Under the pieces are notes generated by a model, which was not told the DNA's origin, did not search any database, and saw nothing but the letters and a program-made list of their open reading frames with translations. 64,000 nucleotides of DNA, taken from Myxococcus eversor (GTDB lineage: Bacteria; Myxococcota; Myxococcia; Myxococcales; Myxococcaceae). Below are positions 1 through 10,070 of this stretch, one piece after another. A program made the position numbers and the translations under genes. Each line of letters opens with the position of its first letter. The stretch's first letter is position 1. The stretch is from positions 496,001 to 560,000 of the forward strand of contig NZ_JAAIXY010000001.1 of the NCBI RefSeq assembly GCF_010894455.1, read 5' to 3'.

Positions 1-7
1 AGGGGAC

Positions 8-39
8 GGGGACGTGGGGATGAGACGCTCCACGTCCCC
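8..39. terminator. Inverted repeat, possible terminator of a gene left of the window
   Basis: A 10-bp perfect inverted repeat (GGGGACGTGG at 8-17 and CCACGTCCCC at 30-39) encloses a 12-base loop. No T-run follows on either strand, so intrinsic termination is only a guess. It may close a transcription unit beyond the left edge. Confidence 0.3.
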
Positions 40-154
40 TGCTCGGAAAGGACCTGCCCCGGTGTGAAGCCGCCTGACGCGCGCGACACCCGGGGCATCC
101 TGTCAGCCTCTGAATCCTGCGCGGTACATTGCGTGTCTCGACGGGAGACCTCGC

Positions 155-1543
155 ATGGGCGTGTTCGTTCAGGAGTCGCTGTCCACGCGGGATGAGTCAA
201 TCTCCGAGCCCTCAAGTGTCACCGCGGGGGGCAACTCCCGGGCGCGTGCGCTGGGCGAAATCCAGAGGGCGTTCGATTCGTCGCCCCGGGTGGTGGCCCA
301 GGCGAAGCAGGCCCAGACGCTCCAGCGCCGCGCGTCACCCCGCAACGACACCGGGCTGCCCGACGGCTTGAAGTCCGGAGTGGAGTCGCTCTCCGGCATG
401 TCCATGGACGACGTGCGGGTCCACTACAACTCGTCTGCGCCCGCGCAGCTCCAGGCGCTGGCGTACACGCAGGGCTCGGACATCCATGTGGCGCCGGGGC
501 AGGAGAAGCACCTGGCCCACGAGGCGTGGCACGTCGTGCAGCAGAAGCAGGGGCGCGTGCAGCCCACGACGCAGCTTCAAGGCGAGTCCCTCAACGACGC
601 GCCGGGCCTGGAGCGCGAAGCGGATGTCATGGGCTCGCGCGCCTCGGGCCTGAAGCTGACCGAGCCAGTCCAGCGCAAGGTGGATGCACCTCTAGGGGCG
701 GGTGGGGCGCCCATCCAGCGCGTGGCGGTGCAACTCGGCGCGGATGATGCGGGAGAAATCACCGAGGTGAATGTGGGGGGCCGCGCGGGCTCCCTCTGGC
801 CCAGTGAGCGCCACCACACCACGCCCTGGCAATCGTATCTGGACACGCTCGACGGTGAGTTGACGGGACTGTCCTTCGCTGAGGCCACCCAGAGCATGAA
901 CGGACTCGACGACCACCTGAGGGCCCTGCCGGGCTGGGGCCTGCGCAATCAGCTGCAAGGCCCCAAGAGGGCGGCGCTGCAGGCGGAGGTCGCGGAGCTG
1001 AATACCCGACGGGTCAACGCCAACGCCCTGGGGGATGACTCGCCCCTGCTCGCGATATCGCTCCAGCGCTACATCCAGCAGTGGCTGGTGGTGCGCAGCA
1101 AGCTCCCCCTGGCCCAGGCGGACTTCGGCGGAGGCGCCGGCACCGTGGCGGACGACGCGCTGGTGGCGCGCACCGCGAACACGGGAGGCGACGTCGACGA
1201 TGACGACCTCGAGGCCTCGCTGTTCAGCATGTTCGACTTCAAGACGGTCCAGGACACGATGACCGAGTCGGATGGCAGCAATGCCGACGAGGAGTACGAA
1301 ATCTTCGGGTTGGACCCGGCCCGCATGGCCACGGCGGGCGTGGGCCTGGATGCCCTCAGGGGCATGGCTTTCCGGCAGCATGCCCGCTCCATCCGCAAGG
1401 CCTATCCCACCGCGTTCGGCCAGCTCTATGGCGGTGAGGCCAATCCCATCAACGCGATGGTGGCCGCCATGGAGCAGCACTGGCAGGACAACGCCGCCTC
1501 TGATTCCGAGGCCTCCGACGACAGCATGTCCGACTCCGAGTGA
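155..1543 (+). CDS. eCIS-core (DUF4157) domain protein, possible contractile-injection effector
   Basis: The protein has 462 residues. An eCIS-core DUF4157 domain spans about residues 66-165, seen as SGMSMDDVRVHYNS, then GSDIHVAPGQ, then HLAHEAWHVVQQKQGR with an HEAWH (HExxH-type) motif at 122-126. In this family the domain marks proteins linked to extracellular contractile injection systems or polymorphic toxins. The rest matches nothing I recognise. It includes a paired-histidine motif SERHHTTPW near 218-225, an aspartate-rich stretch near 345-355 and a Ser/Asp/Glu-rich C-terminus. There is no signal peptide, as expected for cargo loaded in the cytosol. The ATG at 155 has GGGAGA upstream at good spacing. 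No eCIS structural gene lies in the window, so it is an orphan here. The domain is confident; the effector role is inferred. Confidence 0.8.
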   Translation: MGVFVQESLSTRDESISEPSSVTAGGNSRARALGEIQRAFDSSPRVVAQAKQAQTLQRRASPRNDTGLPDGLKSGVESLSGMSMDDVRVHYNSSAPAQLQALAYTQGSDIHVAPGQEKHLAHEAWHVVQQKQGRVQPTTQLQGESLNDAPGLEREADVMGSRASGLKLTEPVQRKVDAPLGAGGAPIQRVAVQLGADDAGEITEVNVGGRAGSLWPSERHHTTPWQSYLDTLDGELTGLSFAEATQSMNGLDDHLRALPGWGLRNQLQGPKRAALQAEVAELNTRRVNANALGDDSPLLAISLQRYIQQWLVVRSKLPLAQADFGGGAGTVADDALVARTANTGGDVDDDDLEASLFSMFDFKTVQDTMTESDGSNADEEYEIFGLDPARMATAGVGLDALRGMAFRQHARSIRKAYPTAFGQLYGGEANPINAMVAAMEQHWQDNAASDSEASDDSMSDSE

Positions 1544-1555
1544 CGGAAAAACGCA

Positions 1556-1586
1556 CGGGGCCCCACCGGGAGACGGTGGAGCCCCG
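1556..1586 (-). terminator. Rho-independent terminator of clpB
   Basis: The stem is CGGGGC plus CCACCG, a 5-base loop, then CGGTGG plus GCCCCG, with one mismatch between the arms. Read on the minus strand, the hairpin is followed by TGCGTTTTTCC, a proper U-run. It lies just past the clpB stop codon and in the short gap to the convergent DUF4157 gene. Confidence 0.75.
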
Positions 1587-1607
1587 GAGCACGCACGAGC
1601 CCGGCCC

Positions 1608-4232
<2,625 letters not shown>

Positions 4233-4469
4233 ACACTCAACGTAAGAGTCGACTCGGGCTTGGCAAACGGCCGGGCTTATTTAACGCGCGGCGTCACCCT
4301 GCGCCGGAAGCGGAATACTTTGGACTCCTGGTAGCGGCTGGGTTTTCGAGGTGCTTGAGTTGCCAGAGGGGTGGCGGCTCGGTTATAGGCGGCGCCCACC
4401 CTCGGGGGGCTGAACCTGGAAGCGCACGGCGGCTATCTCATTCGACTCGAAAGCTTCAACGGGCTGGAG

Positions 4470-5000
4470 TTGCTCCAGCAGGCCCGTGAGGCGCTGCGAC
4501 TGGACGGTGCCTCGGGCGCCACCGGCCTGCAGGTGTCGGTCAATCGGCGCCGCAAGGTGGTGCGACTGGCCTACGTGGGCCCCTTCACGCAGGGCCGGCC
4601 GGGGGCGCACTGGTATGCGGCGCACCATGCGCTGCCTCGCCTGCTGTCCCGGGCGGCCAACGCCACGGTGCACGTCTACGTGTTTGATCCGGACGAGGGC
4701 GAGCAGGTCGTCGCCTACGGCAACGGACGGCGCGTGGGTGGCGAGCGGGTGGTCTACGACCGCGTGGAGCTGCCCGAGGGCCGCCCCGAGGACCTGGACG
4801 AGGCGGCCTTCCTGCACATGCAGTCCCGCTGGCCCATGGGGCACCTGGCGCACGTCTTCGGACTGTCGCGCAAGGAGCTGCTGCGGCTGCCCCGCGCGGA
4901 GCTGGGGCGGGTGTTGTCGCTGGAGGAGGAGACCTCGGCGGACGTGGAGTCCGCGCTGGAGGCCCTGCTGCCGGGCGGCGTGGCACCCCACGCCCCCTGA
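4470..5000 (+). CDS. Protein of unknown function, real start probably further upstream
   Basis: I do not recognise this gene. From the first conventional start, a TTG at 4470, it encodes 176 residues. The frame stays open to a stop at 4386-4388, and the intervening codons read like protein (for example GGYLIRLESFNGLELL), so the true N-terminus probably lies at a CTG at 4410 or 4416. The CTG at 4416 has GGGGGG at ribosome-binding spacing; no ATG, GTG or TTG is available upstream of 4470. The protein has no signal peptide or membrane segment. It has a basic stretch NRRRKVVRLAY, an Arg/Glu-rich middle and an acidic C-terminal helix. Codon use matches its neighbours. It stands alone between divergent clpB and a convergent minus-strand operon. 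Confidence 0.6.
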   Translation: MLQQAREALRLDGASGATGLQVSVNRRRKVVRLAYVGPFTQGRPGAHWYAAHHALPRLLSRAANATVHVYVFDPDEGEQVVAYGNGRRVGGERVVYDRVELPEGRPEDLDEAAFLHMQSRWPMGHLAHVFGLSRKELLRLPRAELGRVLSLEEETSADVESALEALLPGGVAPHAP

Positions 5001-5015
5001 AGTGCCGCGGGACTG

Positions 5016-5666
5016 CTAGCCGTCGGCCGGGCTGTCCTGGGCGACGAGCGCGTCCCGCACGGTGTCGCTGCGGAAGTACTGGCCGAGCAGGGCGAAGGTG
5101 CCCGCGATGACGGCCGTGCCCAGCACCGTCAGGCCCAGGGCCATCCACGGGGCCACGCTGCCGACGACCTCGGCCGTCGTGGGGTCCTGGTACTCGGGGC
5201 GCTGGGTGAGCGTCTGGGTGAGGGTGACGCCCACGCGGCGGGACACCACGGCCCACTGGGCGCCGTCGATGGTGCGCAGCACCGCCACGGTGAGCGCGGC
5301 GCGGCCGAGCATCTTCCGCAGGGCCTCCCGGGGCAGCCCGTCCGAGCGGAGCATGTGGGAGGCGGACACGAAGACGAAGGCGCACGCGATGGCGAGCACG
5401 CCCATCAGCACGGCGCGAGGCTCCCGCATGGGCTCCAGGGCCTGGTACTGGGCCTCCAGGAGCTTCTGGAGGATGGCGGGGTCGCTGCCCAGGAGGAACG
5501 GCGGGCCGGCCTCCATGTGCCGCGAGCGGACCTCGTAGAAGTGGGCCATTTCCATGGCCTCGTTGAGCGCGCCCCAGCCGGTGAAGATGGCGAGCACGAC
5601 ACCCACGAGCGCCGCGAAGCGGATGCGCCCGGGCAGCCTGCCCGAGCGGGGAACAGGCGCCGTCAC
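5016..5666 (-). CDS. Three-helix membrane protein of unknown function
   Basis: A 216-residue integral membrane protein. Three hydrophobic segments are visible at about residues 19-37, 86-104 and 165-190. The loop after the first helix is charged (HFYEVRSRHMEAG). I recognise no family. It starts with GTG at 5666, whose first bases overlap the stop codon of the DUF1844 gene in a GTGA junction, so the two are translationally coupled. It is last in a three-gene operon starting at 6303. Function unknown. Confidence 0.75.
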   Translation of the reverse strand: MTAPVPRSGRLPGRIRFAALVGVVLAIFTGWGALNEAMEMAHFYEVRSRHMEAGPPFLLGSDPAILQKLLEAQYQALEPMREPRAVLMGVLAIACAFVFVSASHMLRSDGLPREALRKMLGRAALTVAVLRTIDGAQWAVVSRRVGVTLTQTLTQRPEYQDPTTAEVVGSVAPWMALGLTVLGTAVIAGTFALLGQYFRSDTVRDALVAQDSPADG

Positions 5667-5977
5667 CGCTTGCTCGCCTCCACGAAGCGCAGGCGGAGAT
5701 CCGCGAGCAGGCTGTCGAAGAGACGCTCCTCGTCCGCCGTCAGGTTGCCCCGCGTCTTCTGCCGCAACAGCGACAACAGGTCCAGGTTCTGCCGGGCCAG
5801 CGGCAAGTCCTTCGACGTCTGGCCCGTCTCCGGGTTCGGCGTATCACCAAGGTGGATGAGCACCGCGGTGCCCAGCCCCATGATGAACGTGCCGAAGGAG
5901 ATGGCCTCCTCGGACGCGGAGCGCGCTTCCCCCCGCATCACGAAGGTCTCGCCGCGCTTCTCGTCCACGGGGCTCAT
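5663..5977 (-). CDS. DUF1844 domain protein
   Basis: A 104-residue cytosolic protein of the DUF1844 family, recognised from ISFGTFIMGLGTAVLIHLGD followed by the NLDLLSLLRQKTRGNLTADEE helix pair. Proteins of this family are small, are common in Myxococcota and related phyla, and have no established function. The hydrophobic first half could be an amphipathic or membrane-surface helix. It overlaps the upstream acidic gene by ATGA and the downstream membrane gene by GTGA, so all three are probably made together. Confidence 0.85.
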   Translation of the reverse strand: MSPVDEKRGETFVMRGEARSASEEAISFGTFIMGLGTAVLIHLGDTPNPETGQTSKDLPLARQNLDLLSLLRQKTRGNLTADEERLFDSLLADLRLRFVEASKR

Positions 5978-6303
5978 GGAGTGCCCGGCTCCTCGCCCTC
6001 GGCGATGTCCTTGAGCGCGGCCTCGTCGGCGGAAACGGGCGTCTCGTCGGCGACGTCGGAGGACTCGTCCTCGTCTTCGTCCTCGTCGTCCGCCTCGTCC
6101 TCTTCGTCGAGGTCATCCTCTTCGTCGTCGTAGTCGTCCGTGACGTCGTCGTCCATGAACGTCTCCACCGGCGTGGCCTTGTCCGCCACATCCGGCAGGC
6201 CCTTCACGTGGCGCTCGAACGCCTTCTCGTCCAACTGGCCCGAGCGCAGGTACCGCTCCGCGGTGCGCTTATCGAGATACTTGGGGTCCACCGTGTCCGC
6301 CAT
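5974..6303 (-). CDS. Small highly acidic protein
   Basis: A 109-residue protein whose residues about 50-85 are almost entirely Asp and Glu, while residues 1-45 are mixed-charge and look folded (DPKYLDKRTAERYLRSGQ). No family is recognised. Such tails occur in intrinsically disordered or basic-protein-binding proteins, but no partner is evident. It is first in the operon with the DUF1844 and membrane-protein genes and is preceded by a good promoter at 6342-6369. The stop overlaps the DUF1844 start as ATGA. Confidence 0.75.
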   Translation of the reverse strand: MADTVDPKYLDKRTAERYLRSGQLDEKAFERHVKGLPDVADKATPVETFMDDDVTDDYDDEEDDLDEEDEADDEDEDEDESSDVADETPVSADEAALKDIAEGEEPGTP

Positions 6304-6341
6304 GTTTCAAATCCTCGGAATTGCTTGGAAAATAGCGGGCT

Positions 6342-6369
6342 ACCTTATAGCAGAGGGGGCATCTGTCAA
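6342..6369 (-). promoter_or_regulatory. Sigma-70-type promoter for the 6303-5016 operon
   Basis: Read on the minus strand, TTGACA (plus positions 6364-6369), a 16-bp spacer, then TAAGGT (6342-6347). The predicted start of transcription is about 32 nt before the ATG at 6303. It lies in the divergent gap before thiE. Confidence 0.55.
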
Positions 6370-6396
6370 CGCCGCCGTCCCGCCTTCCTGGTGCCG

Positions 6397-7053
6397 ATGA
6401 ACGCCCCGCCTCGTCCGCTGCTTCCCCCGGGCCCGTATCTGCTGTGCGACGACACCGTCCGGGGGGACATGCCCCTGGTGCTCAAGGCCGAGCGGATGCT
6501 CGCGGGAGGCGCCCGGGTGGTGCAGTTGCGCATGAAACGCACGCCGATGCGAGAAGCCCTGGCGGTGGCCCGGCAGGTGGCCTCGCTGTGTCGGCGGGCG
6601 GGCGCGGTGTGCCTGCTCAACGACAGGGTGGACCTGGCGCTGCTGGCGGACGCGGATGGCGTGCACGTGGGTGACGAGGACCTGCCCCCGGAGGCGGCGC
6701 GTGCGCTCCTGGGGCCTGGCCGCCTGGTGGGCGTCACGGTGCGGGACGTGGAGGGCGCGATGGCCGCGCGGGATGCGGGCGCGGACTACGTGGGCGTGGG
6801 GCCCGTCTTCGGCACGACGACGAAGCAGGTGCCCGCACCGGTGATGGGGCTGGAAGGCCTCGCGCGGGTGGTGAGGGGCAGCCCGCTGCCGGTGGTGGGG
6901 ATTGGAGGGGTGGGGCTCGAGAACGTGGCCTCCGTCGCGGCGACGGGCGTGCACGGCGCGGCGGTGGTGTCGGACGTCCTGCTCGCTCAGGACATCGCCG
7001 AGCGGGTGCGCCTGCTGACGGGCGCGTTTGAACGGGGCCGTGTGGGGGGGTAG
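6397..7053 (+). CDS. thiE: Thiamine-phosphate synthase
   Basis: A TIM-barrel enzyme of 218 residues that joins HMP-PP and the thiazole phosphate to make thiamine phosphate in the cytosol. Family signatures include GARVVQLRMK, CLLNDRVDLALLADADGVHVG for substrate and diphosphate contacts, GVTVRD, DYVGVGPVFGTTTK for the phosphate loop, and the C-terminal VVGIGGVG. The ATG at 6397 gives the normal family length; the open frame runs on upstream but is implausible there. It is followed by an amidotransferase gene after 21 nt and a ThiD-like kinase, so the three probably form one transcript. No TPP riboswitch is visible in the short leader. Confidence 0.93.
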   Translation: MNAPPRPLLPPGPYLLCDDTVRGDMPLVLKAERMLAGGARVVQLRMKRTPMREALAVARQVASLCRRAGAVCLLNDRVDLALLADADGVHVGDEDLPPEAARALLGPGRLVGVTVRDVEGAMAARDAGADYVGVGPVFGTTTKQVPAPVMGLEGLARVVRGSPLPVVGIGGVGLENVASVAATGVHGAAVVSDVLLAQDIAERVRLLTGAFERGRVGG

Positions 7054-7074
7054 GGTCGACCGACGGACTCCCCC

Positions 7075-7839
7075 ATGAACAATCATCCGCGTCACCATGG
7101 CCAGCCGCCCCGGCGGCCCAACATCGGCATCACCCCGGACTGGAGCCAGCCCGAGGATCAGCCCTTCGCGCGGTACGAGCTGAAGGTGCCCTACGCGGAC
7201 GCGGTGCTGCGCGCCGGGGGCCTTCCCTTCGTGCTGCCATACGCGGACGACCCCACGTGCGTGGACGCGTATCTGGACCGCGTGTCGGGGCTGCTCGTCA
7301 CCGGCGGCGCCTTCGACATTCCTCCCGAAGCGTATGGCGAGACGGCTCGCGAGGGACTGGGCGGGCTGAAGGAAGGGCGCACCGCGTTCGAGGCGGCGCT
7401 GATGCGCGGCGCGCTCAAGCGCAACATGCCGGTGCTGGGCGTGTGTGGCGGCATGCAGCTGCTCAACGTGGTGCTGGGTGGCACGCTGTTCCAGGATATC
7501 GGTCGCGAGGTGCAGGGCGCTCGTGAGCACGAGCAGAAGCATGACCGCACGCAGCCGCAGCATCCGGTGGAAGTGCGCAGCGGCTCGTTGCTGGCGGAGG
7601 CGGTGGGGCACGGCCAGCTCATGGTGAACTCCACGCATCACCAGGCGGTGAGGAGTCCCGGGCGCGAGGTGAGCATCTGCGCGATGGCGCCGGATGGCGT
7701 GGTGGAGGCGATTGAATCCACCGCGCATGTCTTCGCCGTGGGCGTGCAGTGGCATCCCGAGTACATGGCGACGACGATTCCCGTGCACGTGGGGCTGTAC
7801 AAGTCCTTCATCCAGAAAGCGCGAGAGCACCGGCGGTGA
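7075..7839 (+). CDS. Class I glutamine amidotransferase, peptidase C26 (gamma-Glu-GABA hydrolase-like)
   Basis: A 254-residue cytosolic amidotransferase-fold hydrolase of the PuuD-like peptidase C26 group. The nucleophile elbow is GVCGGMQLLNV and the catalytic His-Glu pair sits in QWHPEY near the C-terminus. The opening NIGITPDW and the SGLLVTGG loop are also typical. Relatives hydrolyse gamma-glutamyl bonds, for example gamma-Glu-GABA; the substrate here is not known. It lies between thiE and a thiD-like gene, and its stop overlaps the latter's GTG start, so coupling is likely. Nothing else of the putrescine pathway is nearby, so the PuuD reaction itself should not be assumed. Confidence 0.85.
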   Translation: MNNHPRHHGQPPRRPNIGITPDWSQPEDQPFARYELKVPYADAVLRAGGLPFVLPYADDPTCVDAYLDRVSGLLVTGGAFDIPPEAYGETAREGLGGLKEGRTAFEAALMRGALKRNMPVLGVCGGMQLLNVVLGGTLFQDIGREVQGAREHEQKHDRTQPQHPVEVRSGSLLAEAVGHGQLMVNSTHHQAVRSPGREVSICAMAPDGVVEAIESTAHVFAVGVQWHPEYMATTIPVHVGLYKSFIQKAREHRR

Positions 7840-8576
7840 TTCCTCGCGTCGTCCTGTTGGCGGGGCTCGAGCCCACGGGAAGAGCGGGGCTGCTGGCGGA
7901 TGTGGCGGCGGTGCGTGCGCGCGGAGGGCAGCCGGTGGCGGTGCCCCTGGCGCAGACGGCGCAGGGACTCGCCACCTTCTCCTGGGTGGCCTCTCCGCCG
8001 CGTGTTGTCCGCGCGCAGTTGGTCGCCGCGCGCGAGCTGGGAGATGTCCACGCGGTGAAGTGGGGCATGGTGCCGGGCCTCGCGCAGTTGGAGGCCGCGA
8101 GCGCCGCGCTGGCCGGGACGCGGGCGTGGTGGGTGGTGGACCCGGTGGTGCGGACGTCGCGCGGGCAGCTGTTGTCCCGCCTGTCCGCCCGGCGCTACCT
8201 GTCGCTCGCCGGTCCGCGCGTCGTGCTCACTCCGAACCTGGATGAGGCGGGGTGGCTCTTGGGCAGGCCCGTGCCGGATACGGTGGTGGCGGCGCGTGAG
8301 GCTGCAATCGCGCTGGTGGCGAGGGGCTTCGGCGCGGTGCTGGTGAAGGGCGGGCACCTGCCGGATGCGCAGGGACTGGCGGACGTACTGGCCACGCCGG
8401 AGGGCGTCCGCGTCCTGAAGGGCCAGCGATTGGAGCGGGCTCCCGAGCGTCGTGGCACCGGATGTCGTCTGGCCTCCGCGCTGGCGACGGAGCTGGGGCG
8501 GGGACTCACGCTGGAGGCGGCGACGCGCGCGGCCCGGGCGCTCGTGGCGCGCTACCTGCGCACGGGCGTGGAGTAG
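7836..8576 (+). CDS. thiD: ThiD-like hydroxymethylpyrimidine/phosphomethylpyrimidine kinase
   Basis: A ribokinase-fold kinase of 246 residues, near the family's usual length. ThiD phosphorylates HMP and HMP-P to give HMP-PP, the partner of ThiE. Matching elements are the opening GLEPTGRAGLLADVAAV (compare GSDPSGGAG), WVVDPVV, LTPNLDEAGWL, LVKGGHL and the anion-hole segment RRGTGCRLASALAT. The N-terminal GLEPTGRAG differs from the usual GxDxSGGAG, so the substrate is not certain. The GTG start at 7836 overlaps the upstream stop as GTGA. It is last in the thiE operon. Confidence 0.8.
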   Translation: MIPRVVLLAGLEPTGRAGLLADVAAVRARGGQPVAVPLAQTAQGLATFSWVASPPRVVRAQLVAARELGDVHAVKWGMVPGLAQLEAASAALAGTRAWWVVDPVVRTSRGQLLSRLSARRYLSLAGPRVVLTPNLDEAGWLLGRPVPDTVVAAREAAIALVARGFGAVLVKGGHLPDAQGLADVLATPEGVRVLKGQRLERAPERRGTGCRLASALATELGRGLTLEAATRAARALVARYLRTGVE

Positions 8577-8603
8577 GGGCGGGCGAAGCGCGGTATTCCC
8601 GCG

Positions 8604-9971
8604 CTACTCGCCTCGGCTGCGGCTCTCGAAGCGGGTGTATTCCGAGAGGAACACGAGGTCGACGGAGCCGATGGGGCCGTTGCGCTGCTTGGCGACGATG
8701 AGCTCCACGGGGATGACGGTGCTCGCGGGCGCCTGCGGATTGCCGTCGGGGCCTTCTTCCGTCTCCTCGCGGTGGATGAACATCACCACGTCGGCGTCCT
8801 GCTCGATGGAGCCCGACTCACGAAGGTCCGACAGCATGGGCTTGCCGCCCTTGCGCTCCTCCACCTTACGGTTGAGCTGACTGAGCGCGATGATGGGGAC
8901 CTCCAGCTCCTTGGCGAGCTGCTTGAGCGCGCGGGAGATTTCGGCGACCTCCAACTGACGGCTCTCCACCTTGCCCTTCTGGTGCATGAGCTGGAGGTAG
9001 TCGATGACCAGCAGCGACAGCCGGGGGTCCTTCTGCTTCACGCGGCGCGCCTTGGCGCGCAGGTCGAACGGGGACAGGCCACCCGAGTCGTCGATGTAGA
9101 TGGGCGCGTTGTAGAGCGCGCCCGCCATCTCCTGGAACTTCTCTTCATCGTGCGGCGAGAGGCGACCGCCGCGCAGCTTCTTCATGTCCACGCGCGCGGT
9201 GGACGCGAGCAGACGCATCAGGAGCTGGTCCGCGGGCATTTCCAGGCTGAAGATGCCGACGGCCTTGTTCTCCTTCAGCGCCGCGTGCACCGCGATGTTC
9301 ATCGCGAAGGACGTCTTGCCGATGCCGGGACGGGCCGCGAGGATGATGAGCTCGCCGGCGTGCAGACCCGTCAGCTGGTTGTCCAGGTCGATGTAGCCGG
9401 TGGACAGGCCGGTGATGCCCGTCGCCGCCGCCTTCATCTTGTCGAGCAGATCCAGCGTCTGCTCCATCAGCTCGCTGACGGGCCGCAGGTCTCCTTCGCG
9501 CTTCTTCTCCGCGAGGAGGAACACCTTGCGCTCGGCCTCGTCGAGCAACACCTCCAGCTCGCCCGTCTCCTGGCTGGCGAGGTCCTGGATTTCGCGGCCG
9601 ACGTGCGCCAGCCGGCGTCGCAGCGCCTGGTCCTTGACGATGTTCGCGTACTGGACGGCGTTGGAGGCCAGCGGCACCACCTGGTCCAACCGCATCAGGT
9701 ACGCGGGACCGCCCACGGCGACCAACTGCCCGAGGACCTTCAGCTCCTCGGACAACGTCAGGTGGTCGACCTGCTGCTGCTTTCCGTCCAGGCGAATCAT
9801 CGCCGCGAAAATCTGCGCGTGTGCTGGGCTGGAGAAGTCGTCCGCGTGGACCACTTCGCCTACGGCGGAGATGAGCGAGTTGTCCGCGAGCACGGCGCCG
9901 AGCACTGCACGCTCGGCGGCCAGGTCCTCGTGGACCTTTCGCCCATCTCTGAGGTCGAGGGAGTTCTCCAT
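8604..9971 (-). CDS. dnaB: Replicative DNA helicase DnaB
   Basis: The 455-residue hexameric 5'-3' helicase of the replication fork. The N-terminal primase-interacting domain covers about 1-115 (EDLAAERAVLGAVL), followed by a linker and a RecA-like motor with Walker A ARPGIGKTS at 213-221, the Walker B-like LLVIDYLQLM and the C-terminal QDADVVMFIHREE. No intein is present. In many bacteria dnaB directly follows rpsF-rpsR-rplI; here the same order and strand are kept, but three unrelated genes separate rplI and dnaB. It therefore probably uses its own promoter in 9972-10070. Confidence 0.97.
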   Translation of the reverse strand: MENSLDLRDGRKVHEDLAAERAVLGAVLADNSLISAVGEVVHADDFSSPAHAQIFAAMIRLDGKQQQVDHLTLSEELKVLGQLVAVGGPAYLMRLDQVVPLASNAVQYANIVKDQALRRRLAHVGREIQDLASQETGELEVLLDEAERKVFLLAEKKREGDLRPVSELMEQTLDLLDKMKAAATGITGLSTGYIDLDNQLTGLHAGELIILAARPGIGKTSFAMNIAVHAALKENKAVGIFSLEMPADQLLMRLLASTARVDMKKLRGGRLSPHDEEKFQEMAGALYNAPIYIDDSGGLSPFDLRAKARRVKQKDPRLSLLVIDYLQLMHQKGKVESRQLEVAEISRALKQLAKELEVPIIALSQLNRKVEERKGGKPMLSDLRESGSIEQDADVVMFIHREETEEGPDGNPQAPASTVIPVELIVAKQRNGPIGSVDLVFLSEYTRFESRSRGE

Positions 9972-9986
9972 GTCTGCCCGCCCACT

Positions 9987-10034
9987 CTACAGGCGGCACT
10001 GACATGGCAGAAATTATCCGCCACAGACCTGTAG
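9987..10034 (-). promoter_or_regulatory. Candidate dnaB promoter region with flanking inverted repeat
   Basis: Between dnaB and the LytTR gene, GATAAT (minus strand, plus positions 10013-10018) resembles a -10 element about 42 nt before the dnaB ATG. No convincing -35 is seen. The element is flanked by a 7-bp inverted repeat, CTACAGG at 9987-9993 and CCTGTAG at 10028-10034, which could be an operator. Confidence 0.3.
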
Positions 10035-10070
10035 CGGCGGGTGGGGGGAGGAAGGTGGACCTGCCCGCAG

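Noticed and set aside
4233..4388. CIRCE element or heat-shock sigma promoter for clpB
   Set aside because: Only a short GAGTCGACTC palindrome and an AT-rich patch are present; spacing and sequence do not support either element.
6304..6396. TPP riboswitch before thiE
   Set aside because: The gap is short and lacks the conserved CUGAGA and related elements; it is taken up by the divergent promoter.
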